Positions 8,607 to 18,435 of a stretch of DNA of 64,000 bases are shown here, piece by piece. The DNA comes from CAYWTS01 sp964461265 (GTDB taxonomy: Bacteria > Bacteroidota > Ignavibacteria > Tepidaquicellales > OLB5). The stretch lies in NCBI GenBank assembly GCA_964461265.1, contig CAYWTS010000005.1:36452-100451 (forward strand), written 5' to 3'. A model generated the notes under the pieces. It ran no database searches and had not been told where the DNA came from. It saw nothing but the letters and a program-made list of their open reading frames with translations. The first letter of the stretch is position 1. Each line of letters opens with the position of its first letter. Position numbers and translations under genes: made by a program.

Positions 8607-8634
8607 GTAGGGAAAAGGCATGCCTTTTCCCTAC
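8607..8634. repeat. 28 bp perfect palindrome
   Basis: GTAGGGAAAAGGCA is followed immediately by its exact reverse complement TGCCTTTTCCCTAC. It lies in the 209 bp space between the start of the lipoprotein gene and the end of the aminotransferase gene, both minus strand. It could act as a terminator-like hairpin after the lipoprotein's upstream neighbour, but there is no U-run. It is more likely a dispersed palindromic repeat. Confidence 0.7.
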
Positions 8635-8663
8635 AAATTAAATATTGAATAATTAAAAACTTA

Positions 8664-9875
8664 TTACGGACTTACTACGCTTTCACTCCTCGATTCAACC
8701 AGCAATTGCTTAATAACTTTCGCCAATCTTTTAATACCTTCTTCGATTCTGTCCTCGTGTGAATTTGTAAAGTTAAGCCGCATAGTATTCAATCCGCCCC
8801 CTCCAATAAAGAATGTATCCCCTGGGACAAATGCAACGTTTTCTTTTAATGCAAGCGGCAGGAGGTCACGGCAAGAGAGATTTTCAGGCAGTCTAGCCCA
8901 TAAAAACATACCGCCATCGGGATTTGTGTGTGTTACCTCTTCGGGGAAATGTCTTTTTATGGATTCAACCATCGCTTCTTTTTGCTTACTGTACGTGTGA
9001 ATGATTTTTGCAATATGTTTATCGATATCATTATCTGTAAGATACTGGTGCAGCACACGCTGGCTGAACGAGCTTGAGTGCAGGTCAGCGGCCTGTTTAG
9101 AAATCACAATCTTTTCCATCAGGTTCTTCTGTGCATATATCCACCCGATTCTGAAGCTTGGTGAAGCAACTTTAGAAAACGAGCCGGTAAGAATCACATT
9201 TTCTCTGTGAAAAGTTTTTATAGAAGGGAGATATTCGCCTTTAAATCTTAAATCATAATACGGGTCATCTTCAATAAAAATAGAGTTATTTCGGCTTAAA
9301 ATTTCGGCAACTTCCTTTCGTTTTTGAAGTGTGTACGTGGTTCCTGTAGGATTTTGAAAATTAACCACAGAGTAATACAACTTAACCTGATTTTTGTTAT
9401 ATACATGTTCCAGTTCGGCAGTGTTTATCCCATCGTCTTCCAGCGTTACGCTTTTAAAATCAGGTTCATAGAACGATATAGCCTGTATTGCGCCAAGATA
9501 TCCCGGTCTTTCCATCACAACAGGTTCACCTTTGTTAAGGAAGGTTTTGCACAGCAGTGCAATCGCTTGTTGTGAGCCGCTTGTTATAAGAATTTCATCC
9601 GGTGTTACTTCAAGTCCTTTTTTCTCCTTATATCTTTTGCAGATAAATTCCCGCAGGGGAAGGTGTCCTTCGGTCGTACTGTACTGCAAAACATTTTTTC
9701 CGTCGGCTGAGAGCACTTTAACCGTAGCGTCGGATATTTCTTTTACCGGGAAAAAGTGAGGATTTGGAAGACCACCTGCAAACGAGATAACTTCCGGACT
9801 TTGTGTAAGCTTAAGTATTTCTCTTATAAAAGAGGCGGGAACCGATTTCATCCTTTTTGCAAATAAATCGCTCAA
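8664..9875 (-). CDS. PLP-dependent aminotransferase, class I (AadA/LysN-like)
   Basis: Fold-type I aminotransferase of 403 aa. The PLP lysine is K235 in TGSFSKVASPSFRIGW, with the NPTG motif at 174-177 and D203/Y206 in IEDDPYYD. It resembles 2-aminoadipate/aromatic aminotransferases that lack the GntR DNA-binding domain of MocR regulators. It transfers amino groups between an amino acid and a 2-oxoacid in the cytosol. Downstream of the NifJ/VOR genes, it would supply 2-oxoacids from amino acids (inference). Exact substrate cannot be told from sequence. Confidence 0.85.
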   Translation of the reverse strand: MSDLFAKRMKSVPASFIREILKLTQSPEVISFAGGLPNPHFFPVKEISDATVKVLSADGKNVLQYSTTEGHLPLREFICKRYKEKKGLEVTPDEILITSGSQQAIALLCKTFLNKGEPVVMERPGYLGAIQAISFYEPDFKSVTLEDDGINTAELEHVYNKNQVKLYYSVVNFQNPTGTTYTLQKRKEVAEILSRNNSIFIEDDPYYDLRFKGEYLPSIKTFHRENVILTGSFSKVASPSFRIGWIYAQKNLMEKIVISKQAADLHSSSFSQRVLHQYLTDNDIDKHIAKIIHTYSKQKEAMVESIKRHFPEEVTHTNPDGGMFLWARLPENLSCRDLLPLALKENVAFVPGDTFFIGGGGLNTMRLNFTNSHEDRIEEGIKRLAKVIKQLLVESRSESVVSP

Positions 9876-9912
9876 GGTAATGTTCCTTTCTTAAAAAAGA
9901 TTTATGTTTTAG

Positions 9913-10905
9913 TTATTTAATAGAGTGAAGCGCCTTCATATAATTGGCTCTTTCGAAAGCGCCCGGATTTGCCACGCTCCTATGGCTCATACTTCCTCTC
10001 ATCATATCCAGCGATTCGTATTCGTGCTCATTCATCCATAATTCCAGGTCTTTTAATATTGTTTTGATATAACCTATTCCGTTTTTATGAAGTGCCGCAA
10101 ACATCTGGGTCACTTTTGCACCCGCCATAACCATTTTTAACACGTCCTCAGCTGTGTTGATACCGCTTGTTGCTGCAAGGTCGGCTTTAATACGTCCGTA
10201 AAGTATTGCTATCCACCTCAGCGGTAACCGCATCGATTGGCGATTGCTTAGTAATACATTTGGGATAACCTCGAGATTTTCAAGGTCAATATCAGGTTGG
10301 TAAAACCTGTTAAATAACACTAAACCATCTACATCGTGGTTATCTAACTGCCTTGCAAAACCTGCAAGTGAGCTGATATAAGGGCTGATTTTCATAGCTA
10401 CAGGTATCTTAACAACGTTTTTCACGGAATCAAGTATATTCAGGTAAATATTTTCAATTTCCATGGAATACACATCCGGATTTGTAGCAAGCAGGTATAC
10501 ATTAAGTTCAATTGCATCTGCACCTGCTTCTTCTATTTTCTTTGCGTATTCAGTCCATCCTCCCGTTGTTGAACCGTTTAAGCTCGCAATAACCGGAATA
10601 GATACTGCTTCCTTGGCTTTCCTGATATGTTCAAGATACTCGTCAGGACCCAGGTGATATTCCGAAGCTTCGGGGAAATACGTTATTGCCTCGGCAAAGC
10701 TTTCGGTATGGGCTGTTGTGTGATGGAACAACTCGAACATTTCGTGCTCAATTTGTTCTTCGAACAATGAATACAATACTACTGCAGATGCACCTGCATC
10801 TTCCATTAGTTTTATATTTTGTAAATCGTGCGAAAGCGGTGAAGCTGAAGGGATTATCGGATTTTTCAGCTTCAAGCCCAGATATGTAGTATTTAGATCT
10901 GTCAT
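9913..10905 (-). CDS. Dihydroorotate dehydrogenase-like FMN protein
   Basis: A 330 aa TIM-barrel protein with the DHOD-family start (YLGLKLKNPIIPSASPLS), an IELNVY segment and the late AGAKVTQMFAAL phosphate-binding region. Classical PyrD has a catalytic Cys or Ser in the N-x-S/C context that I cannot assign here. Proteins of this kind are annotated as DHOD-like and often lie beside pyruvate:ferredoxin oxidoreductase, as here, 14 bp after nifJ. A role other than pyrimidine synthesis is probable but unknown. Confidence 0.8.
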   Translation of the reverse strand: MTDLNTTYLGLKLKNPIIPSASPLSHDLQNIKLMEDAGASAVVLYSLFEEQIEHEMFELFHHTTAHTESFAEAITYFPEASEYHLGPDEYLEHIRKAKEAVSIPVIASLNGSTTGGWTEYAKKIEEAGADAIELNVYLLATNPDVYSMEIENIYLNILDSVKNVVKIPVAMKISPYISSLAGFARQLDNHDVDGLVLFNRFYQPDIDLENLEVIPNVLLSNRQSMRLPLRWIAILYGRIKADLAATSGINTAEDVLKMVMAGAKVTQMFAALHKNGIGYIKTILKDLELWMNEHEYESLDMMRGSMSHRSVANPGAFERANYMKALHSIK

Positions 10906-10919
10906 TTGAAAGTAAATAA

Positions 10920-13900
10920 TTAAGCTTCTTTGTGTGCAAGTTTTTGTATTGCCCCTTCGTAATCTTCCGCAAGGTCTTCATACATTTGCCATCTTCTGTC
11001 AACATCCTGCTGTGCAAGTTCAATAAGCTTTTTGGCATTATCCGGGTGGCTTTTTGTTAACATCTTGTACCTCGTTTCCATGTAAGCGTAGTCTATGAGT
11101 TTTATTTTTGGCGGTTTAGAATCGAGTTTGAACGGATTCTGGTTCTGGTCAAAGAGTGCAGGATTGAACCTGAACAGTGGCCAGTAACCCGATTCAACAG
11201 CAGCTTTCTGATTATTCAAACCTGTACGCATATTGATGCCGTGAGCAATACAATGACTGTAAGCTATAATTATTGAGGGACCGTCAAATGCTTCAGCTTC
11301 CAGGAAGGCGCGTAAGGTCTGGGTATCATTAGCCCCTAATGCCACTCTTGCAACGAATGCATTACCATAAGTTACAGCAATTAAGCCGAGGTCTTTTTTG
11401 GACTCAGGTTTGCCCGCAGCTGCAAATTTTGCTACCGCAGCACGAGGTGTTGACTTGGAACACTGCCCGCCTGTATTTGAATATACTTCTGTATCCAAAA
11501 CAAGCAGGTTAACATTTTTCCCTGACTGCAGAACATGGTCTAAGCCGCCATATCCTATATCATAAGCCCAGCCGTCACCGCCGACAATCCAAACCGATTT
11601 TTTAACTAAGTAATCAGCAATTGTCAGTAATCTTATGGCTTCGGGAGATTTTATGTTTTCAAGTTTCTTCTTTAACTCTGCAACTCTTTCACGCTGTTCA
11701 TAAATACCTGCTTCGTCGTTTTGTTCTGCGTTTAATATATCATCAGTAAGTTTTGCACCAACCTGGGGAGCTAATAGTTTAATAAGTTCTTTAGCATGTT
11801 CATTATGCTTATCAATTGCGAGCCTGAATCCAAGACCGAATTCGGCATTGTCTTCAAAAAGTGAATTTGACCAGGTCGGACCCTTACCTTCTTTATTAAT
11901 AGCCCAGGGTGCGGTGGGCAGGTTGCCCCCGTAAATAGATGAGCATCCTGTGGCATTGGCAATTAGGGCTCTATCGCCGAATAATTGTGTAAGCAGCTTT
12001 ACATAAGGAGTTTCTCCGCAGCCTGCGCATGCACCTGAAAATTCGAATAAAGGTTCCAGAAACTGTGAATCTTTTACTGATGATAAATTAAGCTTCCGCC
12101 TATCTATTTCGGGAATTTTTAGGAAAAATGCAAAGTTTTCACGTTCGGTTTCACGCAAAGGGATTTGCGGTACCATATTCAAAGCTTTTAATCTTGTTTC
12201 CTTTTTATTCTTCACCGGACATACTTCAGCACAGATAGCGCATCCTGTGCAGTCTTCAACTGCGACCTGCAAACTGTAAAGCAATCCTTCACCAAATTCC
12301 CTGCCTTTAAATTTAGTTGATTTGAATGTTTCTGGATTACCGATTAGTAATTTTTCATCGTATACTTTTGCTCTTATTGCTGCATGCGGACAAACTATTA
12401 CACACTTATTGCATTGAATACATATATCGGGATCCCAAACGGGTACCTCAAGAGCAATATTCCGTTTTTCCCACATTGATGTAGCAGATGGAAATGTGCC
12501 GTCGGCAGGCATCGAACTTACCGGTATTTTATCGCCTTTTCCGGCAATTATAAGTGAAAGTACGTTTTTTACAAATTCCGGTGCTTTATCTGAAACGGGT
12601 GGTTTAAGCTGTAACGTGCTTGTTACTTTTTCGGGCACTTCGATTTCATGCAGATTAGCTAGAGTCTTATCGACTGACTCAAAATTCATTTGTACAATTT
12701 TTTCGCCTTTTGAACCGTAGGTTTTTCTTATTGCATTTTTAATCTTTTCGATTGCCTGGTCTTTAGGTATTATATTCGAAATTGCAAAGAAACATGTCTG
12801 CATAATTGAATTAATTCTGGCACCCATGCCCGTTTCTTCCGCAACTTTATATGCATCGATTGCAAAGACCTTAATCTTTTTATTTAATATTTCTTTCTGT
12901 ATCTGTTCAGGAAACGAATCCCATACTTTTTCTTTTGGCATCTGTGTATTAAGCAGGAAAGTTGCTCCCTCTTCAGCATCTTCAAGCATGTTCATCGATT
13001 CCAGGAATACCTGCTGATGACATGCTATGAAATTAGCTTTCGAAATTAAGTAAGTCGATTTAATCGGTCTCGGACCGAATCTGAGGTGTGAAATAGTCAT
13101 AGAGCCCGATTTCTTCGAATCATATACAAAATAACCCTGTGCATAATTATCGGTTTCTTCGCCAATTATTTTGATTGAATTTTTATTAGCACCAACTGTT
13201 CCATCAGCTCCGAGTCCATAAAATTTTCCCCGGAATGTTTCATGCGGCTCAATTGAAAAGAAGGGGTCATAATCGAGGCTTGTCTTAGTAACATCATCAT
13301 TAATACCAACGGTGAAATGATTTTTGGGCTCATTCCTGTTTAACTCGTCGAATACAGCTTTCACCATTGCGGGTGTAAACTCCTTTGATGATAATCCGTA
13401 CCTGCCGCCAATAATTTTAGGATAATTTTTTAGCGGAAGTTTACCGGTTAAATAGGTTTCTGATATAGCATTAACTATATCGAGATACATAGGTTCTCCC
13501 GCCGAACCAGGTTCTTTTGTTCTGTCAAGAACTGCTATTGATTTTACAGTATCAGGGAGTGCATCTATGAAATGCTTTATTGAAAAGGGCCTGTAAAGCC
13601 TGACCTTTATTAAACCGACTTTTTCGCCTTTATCAACGAAATATTCAACCGTTTCTTCAGCAGTTTCGGCACCAGAACCCATAATTACAATTACACGTTC
13701 TGCTTCAGGATGTCCTGCATAATCAAAAAGGCGGTATCTCCGTCCTGTGACTTTCTCAAATTTATCCATAGCTTTCTGTACTATACCGGGGCAGGCAATG
13801 TAGTACTTATTAACTGTTTCCCTCCCCTGGAAGTAAACATCCGGATTTTGAGCAGTTCCCCTTATGAACGGATTATCGGGAGACATTGCTCTTTTTCTGT

Positions 13901-14507
13901 GAGCAATAATCATCTCTTCATCTATCAATTCTTTCATTTCTTCCCGGGAAAGCTGGTCTATTTTCATCACTTCGTGTGATGTTCTGAACCCGTCGAAGAA
14001 ATGAAGGAATGGAATCCTGCTTTCAAGTGATGAAAGCTGTGCTATAAGCGCGAAGTCCATAACTTCCTGTACGGAATTGGAAGCAATTAATGCAAACCCG
14101 GTGGTTCGGGTTGCCATAACGTCGCTGTGGTCGCCAAATATCGAAAGTGCCTGTGCAGCTATTGAGCGTGCAGAAACATGAAATGCCGTAGGGGTAAGTT
14201 CACCGGCAATTTTAAACATGTTTGGTATCATTAAAAGCAAGCCTTGTGATGCGGTAAATGTAGTTGTGAGTGCTCCCGATTGCAACGAACCATGAACAGC
14301 ACCCGAGGCACCGCCTTCGCTCTGCATTTCTATTACTGTTGGGACAATACCCCAAAGGTTCTTTTTCTCTTCTGCAGCCCATGCATCACACCATTCACCC
14401 ATATTTGATGAGGGTGTTATCGGATATATTGCACAGACTTCATTCAGGTGATAAGCTGTATAAGCAGCAGCTTCGTTACCGTCTATTGTTACTTTTACTT
14501 TTTCCAA
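10920..14507 (-). CDS. nifJ: Pyruvate:ferredoxin (flavodoxin) oxidoreductase
   Basis: Full single-chain enzyme of 1195 aa. Domains in order: pyrimidine-binding domain from the N-terminus (IYPITPSSNMGEW), gamma domain with the GLGADGTVGANKNS motif, two ferredoxin clusters (CIQCNKCVIVCP near 694, CTGCAICAEVCP near 751), the proximal-cluster motif CAGCGETPY near 826, and TPP binding at GGDGWAYDIGYGG near 976. It converts pyruvate and CoA to acetyl-CoA, CO2 and reduced ferredoxin, reversibly, in the cytosol. It follows the VOR genes by about 110 bp and precedes the DHOD-like gene. Confidence 0.95.
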   Translation of the reverse strand: MEKVKVTIDGNEAAAYTAYHLNEVCAIYPITPSSNMGEWCDAWAAEEKKNLWGIVPTVIEMQSEGGASGAVHGSLQSGALTTTFTASQGLLLMIPNMFKIAGELTPTAFHVSARSIAAQALSIFGDHSDVMATRTTGFALIASNSVQEVMDFALIAQLSSLESRIPFLHFFDGFRTSHEVMKIDQLSREEMKELIDEEMIIAHRKRAMSPDNPFIRGTAQNPDVYFQGRETVNKYYIACPGIVQKAMDKFEKVTGRRYRLFDYAGHPEAERVIVIMGSGAETAEETVEYFVDKGEKVGLIKVRLYRPFSIKHFIDALPDTVKSIAVLDRTKEPGSAGEPMYLDIVNAISETYLTGKLPLKNYPKIIGGRYGLSSKEFTPAMVKAVFDELNRNEPKNHFTVGINDDVTKTSLDYDPFFSIEPHETFRGKFYGLGADGTVGANKNSIKIIGEETDNYAQGYFVYDSKKSGSMTISHLRFGPRPIKSTYLISKANFIACHQQVFLESMNMLEDAEEGATFLLNTQMPKEKVWDSFPEQIQKEILNKKIKVFAIDAYKVAEETGMGARINSIMQTCFFAISNIIPKDQAIEKIKNAIRKTYGSKGEKIVQMNFESVDKTLANLHEIEVPEKVTSTLQLKPPVSDKAPEFVKNVLSLIIAGKGDKIPVSSMPADGTFPSATSMWEKRNIALEVPVWDPDICIQCNKCVIVCPHAAIRAKVYDEKLLIGNPETFKSTKFKGREFGEGLLYSLQVAVEDCTGCAICAEVCPVKNKKETRLKALNMVPQIPLRETERENFAFFLKIPEIDRRKLNLSSVKDSQFLEPLFEFSGACAGCGETPYVKLLTQLFGDRALIANATGCSSIYGGNLPTAPWAINKEGKGPTWSNSLFEDNAEFGLGFRLAIDKHNEHAKELIKLLAPQVGAKLTDDILNAEQNDEAGIYEQRERVAELKKKLENIKSPEAIRLLTIADYLVKKSVWIVGGDGWAYDIGYGGLDHVLQSGKNVNLLVLDTEVYSNTGGQCSKSTPRAAVAKFAAAGKPESKKDLGLIAVTYGNAFVARVALGANDTQTLRAFLEAEAFDGPSIIIAYSHCIAHGINMRTGLNNQKAAVESGYWPLFRFNPALFDQNQNPFKLDSKPPKIKLIDYAYMETRYKMLTKSHPDNAKKLIELAQQDVDRRWQMYEDLAEDYEGAIQKLAHKEA

Positions 14508-14616
14508 TGTTAGCTCTAATATTTTACTCGTATCTTTTCCGTAAAAGGAATATGAGGCGAGGGTTGATTTAGTTAAATTTTAAAAAAACATATTGCAGTT
14601 TGCATGGATTAAAAGT

Positions 14617-15171
14617 TCAGGCTTCGACAACTATTTTTTTCATCAGGTCTCGGCCTAGCTCAAGTGCCTGTCTGTTCAAAGGTAATAAATTATGGTATCT
14701 TTCAGGCAGAACTTTTTTCAGTGCTTCAATAATCGAGTCGAATGATACTACAGGTTTGCGTTCAAGGTATGAACCCAGCAGTATCATGTTTGTAATTTTT
14801 GTATTATTTAATTTATTTGCCTCTTCAGCTGCTGGAATAGGGTATAATTCTATATCTTTCCTGTCACTTGCCTGAAGGATATTTGTTGATTCATAAATCA
14901 CAATTCCGCCCGGTTTTGTTTTGGGTCCGAATTTTTCCATAGAAGGCTGGTTAAGAACTATCGATGAATCGAACACCGATATAATCGGAGAACTGATTGG
15001 CTTGTCCGATAGTATGGTTATACAATTAGCAGTTCCACCGCGCATTTCGGGACCGTATGAAGGCATCCACGATACTTCTTTACCCTCAACAAGTGCAGCA
15101 TATGCAAGTGTTTGTCCCATAGAAAGTACACCCTGACCGCCAAATCCTGCTATAATAATTTCTTCAGTCAT
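14617..15171 (-). CDS. 2-oxoacid:ferredoxin oxidoreductase, gamma subunit (VorC-like)
   Basis: 184 aa with the gamma-domain signature IIIAGFGGQGVLSMGQ at the N-terminus and MRGGTANC near residue 64. The gamma subunit helps bind CoA and closes the heteromeric enzyme. It follows the beta-subunit gene by 2 bp and is the last gene of the four-subunit set. The subunit style (alpha, beta, gamma and a separate ferredoxin) fits VOR or KOR; the alpha subunit favours VOR. Confidence 0.88.
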   Translation of the reverse strand: MTEEIIIAGFGGQGVLSMGQTLAYAALVEGKEVSWMPSYGPEMRGGTANCITILSDKPISSPIISVFDSSIVLNQPSMEKFGPKTKPGGIVIYESTNILQASDRKDIELYPIPAAEEANKLNNTKITNMILLGSYLERKPVVSFDSIIEALKKVLPERYHNLLPLNRQALELGRDLMKKIVVEA

Positions 15172-15173
15172 CT

Positions 15174-16034
15174 TTATACAACTCCTTCCTCTACTACAAG
15201 GTTTTTTAAGTCTTCCTGTTTAGGAACTTTTAAGTCGCCAAGCGGATAGTATTTAATCATTTCTTTGTTAATAAAATCGTTGGTTTCAAGCGGTGTCATT
15301 TTCCAGTTAGAAGGACAATTGGAAACGATTTCTATAAGGCATGTTCCTTTATTAAGCTGCTGGTATTTGAATGCATTCATTAAAGCTTTCTTAGCTTTCC
15401 TGACATTACTTGCTGTATGCACCGATTGTCTTGTAACATAGAATGAACCAGGCAGGGTTGCTACAACATCAGATATCTTTAAAGGAAAACCCTGCCAGCT
15501 TACATCTCTTCCATAGGGAGATGTTGTTGTTTTCATCCCGGGCAGGGTAGTAGGTGCCATTTGTCCGCTTGTCATGCCATAGACTGCATTGTTAATAAAT
15601 ATTATCAAAAAATTTTCACCGCGGTTTGCAGCGTGAATTGTTTCAGCTGTACCGATTGCTGCAAGGTCACCATCTCCCTGATAGGTGAATACATATCTGT
15701 CGGGAAGTACTCTTTTAATACCGGTTGCAACAGCACATGCTCTGCCATGGGCTGCTTCCTGCATATCTATATCAAGGTAATCGTATGCGAATACCGCACA
15801 TCCTACAGGTGCAACGCCAATAACCTTATCCTGTATATCGAGTTCCTGGAAACATTCACCAAGTAGTTTATGGACTGTGCTGTGGCCGCAGCCGGGGCAA
15901 TAATGCATTTTTAATTCGGTGAGCGTGAAGGGTCTTTCGTAAATTAGTTCCCAGTCATTCCATTCCTGTTCGCATTCAGGAATTACTGTTTCGGCTCCGC
16001 TTTTGATTTCAGTTACCGGTTCTTTTTCAGCCAT
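15174..16034 (-). CDS. 2-oxoacid:ferredoxin oxidoreductase, beta subunit, TPP-binding
   Basis: 286 aa. YCPGCGHSTVH near residue 45 supplies cluster ligands, and the TPP/Mg site is GDGDLAAIGTAE followed by INNAVYGMTSGQ. This subunit carries out decarboxylation of the 2-oxoacid and electron transfer to the iron-sulfur centre. It lies 5 bp after the alpha gene. Substrate is probably branched-chain 2-oxoacids, inferred from the VorB-like alpha partner; 2-oxoglutarate cannot be excluded. Confidence 0.9.
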   Translation of the reverse strand: MAEKEPVTEIKSGAETVIPECEQEWNDWELIYERPFTLTELKMHYCPGCGHSTVHKLLGECFQELDIQDKVIGVAPVGCAVFAYDYLDIDMQEAAHGRACAVATGIKRVLPDRYVFTYQGDGDLAAIGTAETIHAANRGENFLIIFINNAVYGMTSGQMAPTTLPGMKTTTSPYGRDVSWQGFPLKISDVVATLPGSFYVTRQSVHTASNVRKAKKALMNAFKYQQLNKGTCLIEIVSNCPSNWKMTPLETNDFINKEMIKYYPLGDLKVPKQEDLKNLVVEEGVV

Positions 16035-16039
16035 TGTTT

Positions 16040-17104
16040 TTATAATTGATTAATAAATTTTTCGAAATTGTTTAGTACTTCCTCGGGACTTGGAATAATA
16101 CCTCCCATCCGTCCATAGTAACTAACAGGTATTTTTCCATTTACACCGAGTTTTACATCATCCACCATTTGTCCGGCGTTTAGTTCAAGTGTCATAGCAG
16201 CCTTTATTTTACCTTCTGATAATGCTTTTAACCTGTCATATGGGAAGGGGTATAAAGTAATAGGCCTGAGCAATCCTGTTTTAATTCCTTTTTCTCTTGC
16301 AAGTTCAACGGTTTTATGTGCAATTCTTGCCGAAAGTCCATAAGCCACAAGCAGGTATTCGGCATCTTCGGTTTGAATCTCCTGGTACCTTACTTCGTTA
16401 GCTTCCATTTCCCTGTATTTTTTCTGAAGCTGTAAATTTATTTCTTCCATTCTTTCGGGCTGGATGAAAAGCGAAGTAATTATATTTCTTTGCCTGTATG
16501 GTGATTTTCCAACGGTTGTCCAGTGCTTATGCTCTTTTTTCAGTTCCTTATTTGTAAATATTACCTTTTCCATCATTTGCCCGATTGCACCATCTGAAAG
16601 CAGCATAACAGGATTGCGGTATTTTTCAGCAAGTTCGAATCCAAGGAAAACAAAGTCAGCCATTTCCTGTACGGATGAAGGGGCTAAAACAAGCAGATGG
16701 TAATCACCGTGCCCCCCTCCCTTAGTAGCTTGAAAATAATCGCCTTGAGAAGGCTGAATTGTGCCTAATCCAGGTCCGCCTCTATTAACGTTGCATAAAA
16801 GACATGGAAGCTGTGCGGCTGAAATATAAGATAACCCCTCCTGCATAAGGCTGATTCCCGGTGAGGAGGAGGTAGTCATTACTCTTGCACCTGCACCTGC
16901 CGCACCGTATATCATATTAATAGCGGCAACTTCACTTTCTGCCTGGAATGCAAGCCCTCCGCGTTTAGGCATTTCCCTTGCAAGGTATTCCAGAACTTCT
17001 GATTGCGGTGTTATTGGGTAACCGAAATATGCATCACACTTAGCCCTTATAGCTGCCTCGGCAAGGGCTTCGTTGCCTTTCATTAATCTGATTTCCTGTT
17101 CCAT
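16040..17104 (-). CDS. vorB: 2-oxoacid:ferredoxin oxidoreductase, alpha subunit (VorB-like)
   Basis: 354 aa. The sequence LMKGNEALAEAAIRA, YFGYPITPQSEV, FQAESEVAAINM, and NVNRGGPGLG followed by DYFQATKGGGHGDY is the usual pattern of 3-methyl-2-oxobutanoate:ferredoxin oxidoreductase VorB. It forms the pyrimidine-binding half of the active site with the beta subunit. Its start overlaps the stop of the ferredoxin gene by one base, which implies coupled translation. The enzyme would oxidise 2-oxoacids from Val, Leu and Ile to acyl-CoA, or run in reverse for synthesis. Confidence 0.88.
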   Translation of the reverse strand: MEQEIRLMKGNEALAEAAIRAKCDAYFGYPITPQSEVLEYLAREMPKRGGLAFQAESEVAAINMIYGAAGAGARVMTTSSSPGISLMQEGLSYISAAQLPCLLCNVNRGGPGLGTIQPSQGDYFQATKGGGHGDYHLLVLAPSSVQEMADFVFLGFELAEKYRNPVMLLSDGAIGQMMEKVIFTNKELKKEHKHWTTVGKSPYRQRNIITSLFIQPERMEEINLQLQKKYREMEANEVRYQEIQTEDAEYLLVAYGLSARIAHKTVELAREKGIKTGLLRPITLYPFPYDRLKALSEGKIKAAMTLELNAGQMVDDVKLGVNGKIPVSYYGRMGGIIPSPEEVLNNFEKFINQL

Positions 17105-17463
17105 TATAAATACTCCATGTTTTGAAGGTCTTTCAGTGCAGGGTTTTCGGTCTCTATGTTAATAACCATAGATGATTGAACGTTTGTAATTGTAGCAACA
17201 TGTTCACGTTTCTTAGCAGTAGCCCTGTAGACTTTTATCACGCCGTCAGGGCATACAAGTGCGCAGTTTACGCAGCCGGTACAATCATCGTTAACAACTA
17301 CTGCATAGCGGTAACCGAGGTTATTAATATCTTTCGACATCTTCAGGACATCTTCTTTGCAGGCAACCGTGCACATTTCACATCCTTTGCACTTCTGAAT
17401 ATCAATTTCAACTTTACCTTTTATTTTTCTTTGCTTTTTTTGTTGGACAGCTGTATTTGCCAT
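17104..17463 (-). CDS. Ferredoxin-like delta subunit of 2-oxoacid oxidoreductase
   Basis: 119 aa with two [4Fe-4S] motifs, CKGCEMCTVACKEDVL and CTGCVNCALVCPDGVI. The third ligand group of the first site reads CKE rather than CP. A Lys-rich N-terminus precedes them. It passes electrons from the alpha/beta core to free ferredoxin. It is first of the four VOR genes and shares one base with vorB. Confidence 0.88.
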   Translation of the reverse strand: MANTAVQQKKQRKIKGKVEIDIQKCKGCEMCTVACKEDVLKMSKDINNLGYRYAVVVNDDCTGCVNCALVCPDGVIKVYRATAKKREHVATITNVQSSMVINIETENPALKDLQNMEYL

Positions 17464-17500
17464 AAGCTTATTTAAAAATTTTATTAATTATTAACACTTA

Positions 17501-17833
17501 CTACCTTCCAAGAGCATCAAGTTTTTCTTTTTTTGCCAATAGAGTCGTTTCATCTTCAACGTGATTCGGGTCGTTAACACAGCAATCGACCGGGCATACC
17601 TCGGCGCATTTTGGGGTGTCGTAAAAACCTTTACATTCTGTACATTTATCGGGGACAATATAATAATAATCGGCTGACCAGAAACCTGTAGCACCGGAGG
17701 GTGCAGCTGCTCCTTCACCGTATGTTTGACCACCGTACGACCATTCGCTTCCACCTGCGTAGATTGCTGTATTAGGACATTCCGGTTCACATGCACCGCA
17801 GTTTATGCATTCGGTTGTTATTAAAATAGACAT
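17501..17833 (-). CDS. 2[4Fe-4S] ferredoxin, Chlorobium/Allochromatium type
   Basis: 110 aa. First cluster motif CINCGACEPECPNTAIY at residues 9-25. Second is CTECKGFYDTPKC followed by AEVCPVDCC, with the insertion between cysteines 2 and 3 that marks Alvin-type ferredoxins. Such low-potential ferredoxins serve as electron acceptors or donors for NifJ and VOR, encoded directly downstream. The AAAGGAAT stretch upstream serves as ribosome site. It starts the catabolic operon. Confidence 0.9.
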   Translation of the reverse strand: MSILITTECINCGACEPECPNTAIYAGGSEWSYGGQTYGEGAAAPSGATGFWSADYYYIVPDKCTECKGFYDTPKCAEVCPVDCCVNDPNHVEDETTLLAKKEKLDALGR

Positions 17834-17965
17834 TTTAAAATATTCCTTTCTATAATGTAAATTTGATAATTCTTATTTTAACCTGTTTTTATATATACAA
17901 AAAAGCCTGCCCTTGTTTTTGTATTGCTTACTGTTATAAAAAATGGGTTTAAATTTTCTGTAAAC

Positions 17966-18430
17966 TTAATCTGTTAAGGTTTTTTCGGTATCTTCTACCA
18001 CATGTTCGATAAAGCTTTCCATGTCATAAATATTGTATGAGTAGGTAATATCAACTTTGTCTTTAAGCATGTTATAAACACCGCAATACTTATCTCTCGA
18101 TAAATTAATAGCTCTTTCAATTAATGCTGAGTCAAGCTCTTTGCCAATAAAATTGTATATAAGGTGAATTTTAGAAAACATTTTTGGATGTTCTGCAGTT
18201 ATTTCAGAGTCAACATCGACCCAGAACTTATCAAGCTGTTTGCGTGATTTTTGAATAATTAACACAACATCCATCATTGTGCAGCCAGCTACTGACTGCA
18301 ATATCAGTTCTTTAGGAGTAGGTCCTTTTGAATGCGTACCTGCAGGTTTTGAGTCCATTGTAATGGTGTGCCCTGTTTGTGTTTCGCCTTCTAAATGAAA
18401 ATTACTAATCCAGTTAATTTTAGCTTTCAT
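17966..18430 (-). CDS. OsmC-family protein
   Basis: 154 aa OsmC/Ohr-like fold. Both redox cysteines are present: VAGCTMMDVVLI near residue 45 and KYCGVYNML near 115. Members reduce organic hydroperoxides or have unknown roles. The gene ends about 130 bp before the ferredoxin gene and starts 5 bp after the CoA-transferase gene, so it may share that transcript. Peroxide detoxification near oxygen-sensitive enzymes would be sensible but is inference. Confidence 0.82.
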   Translation of the reverse strand: MKAKINWISNFHLEGETQTGHTITMDSKPAGTHSKGPTPKELILQSVAGCTMMDVVLIIQKSRKQLDKFWVDVDSEITAEHPKMFSKIHLIYNFIGKELDSALIERAINLSRDKYCGVYNMLKDKVDITYSYNIYDMESFIEHVVEDTEKTLTD

Positions 18431-18435
18431 TAGTA

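Noticed and set aside
8436..8621. Open frame of 61 codons reading into the lipoprotein leader
   Set aside because: It starts inside the 28 bp palindrome and overlaps the lipoprotein start; no family or ribosome-site support.
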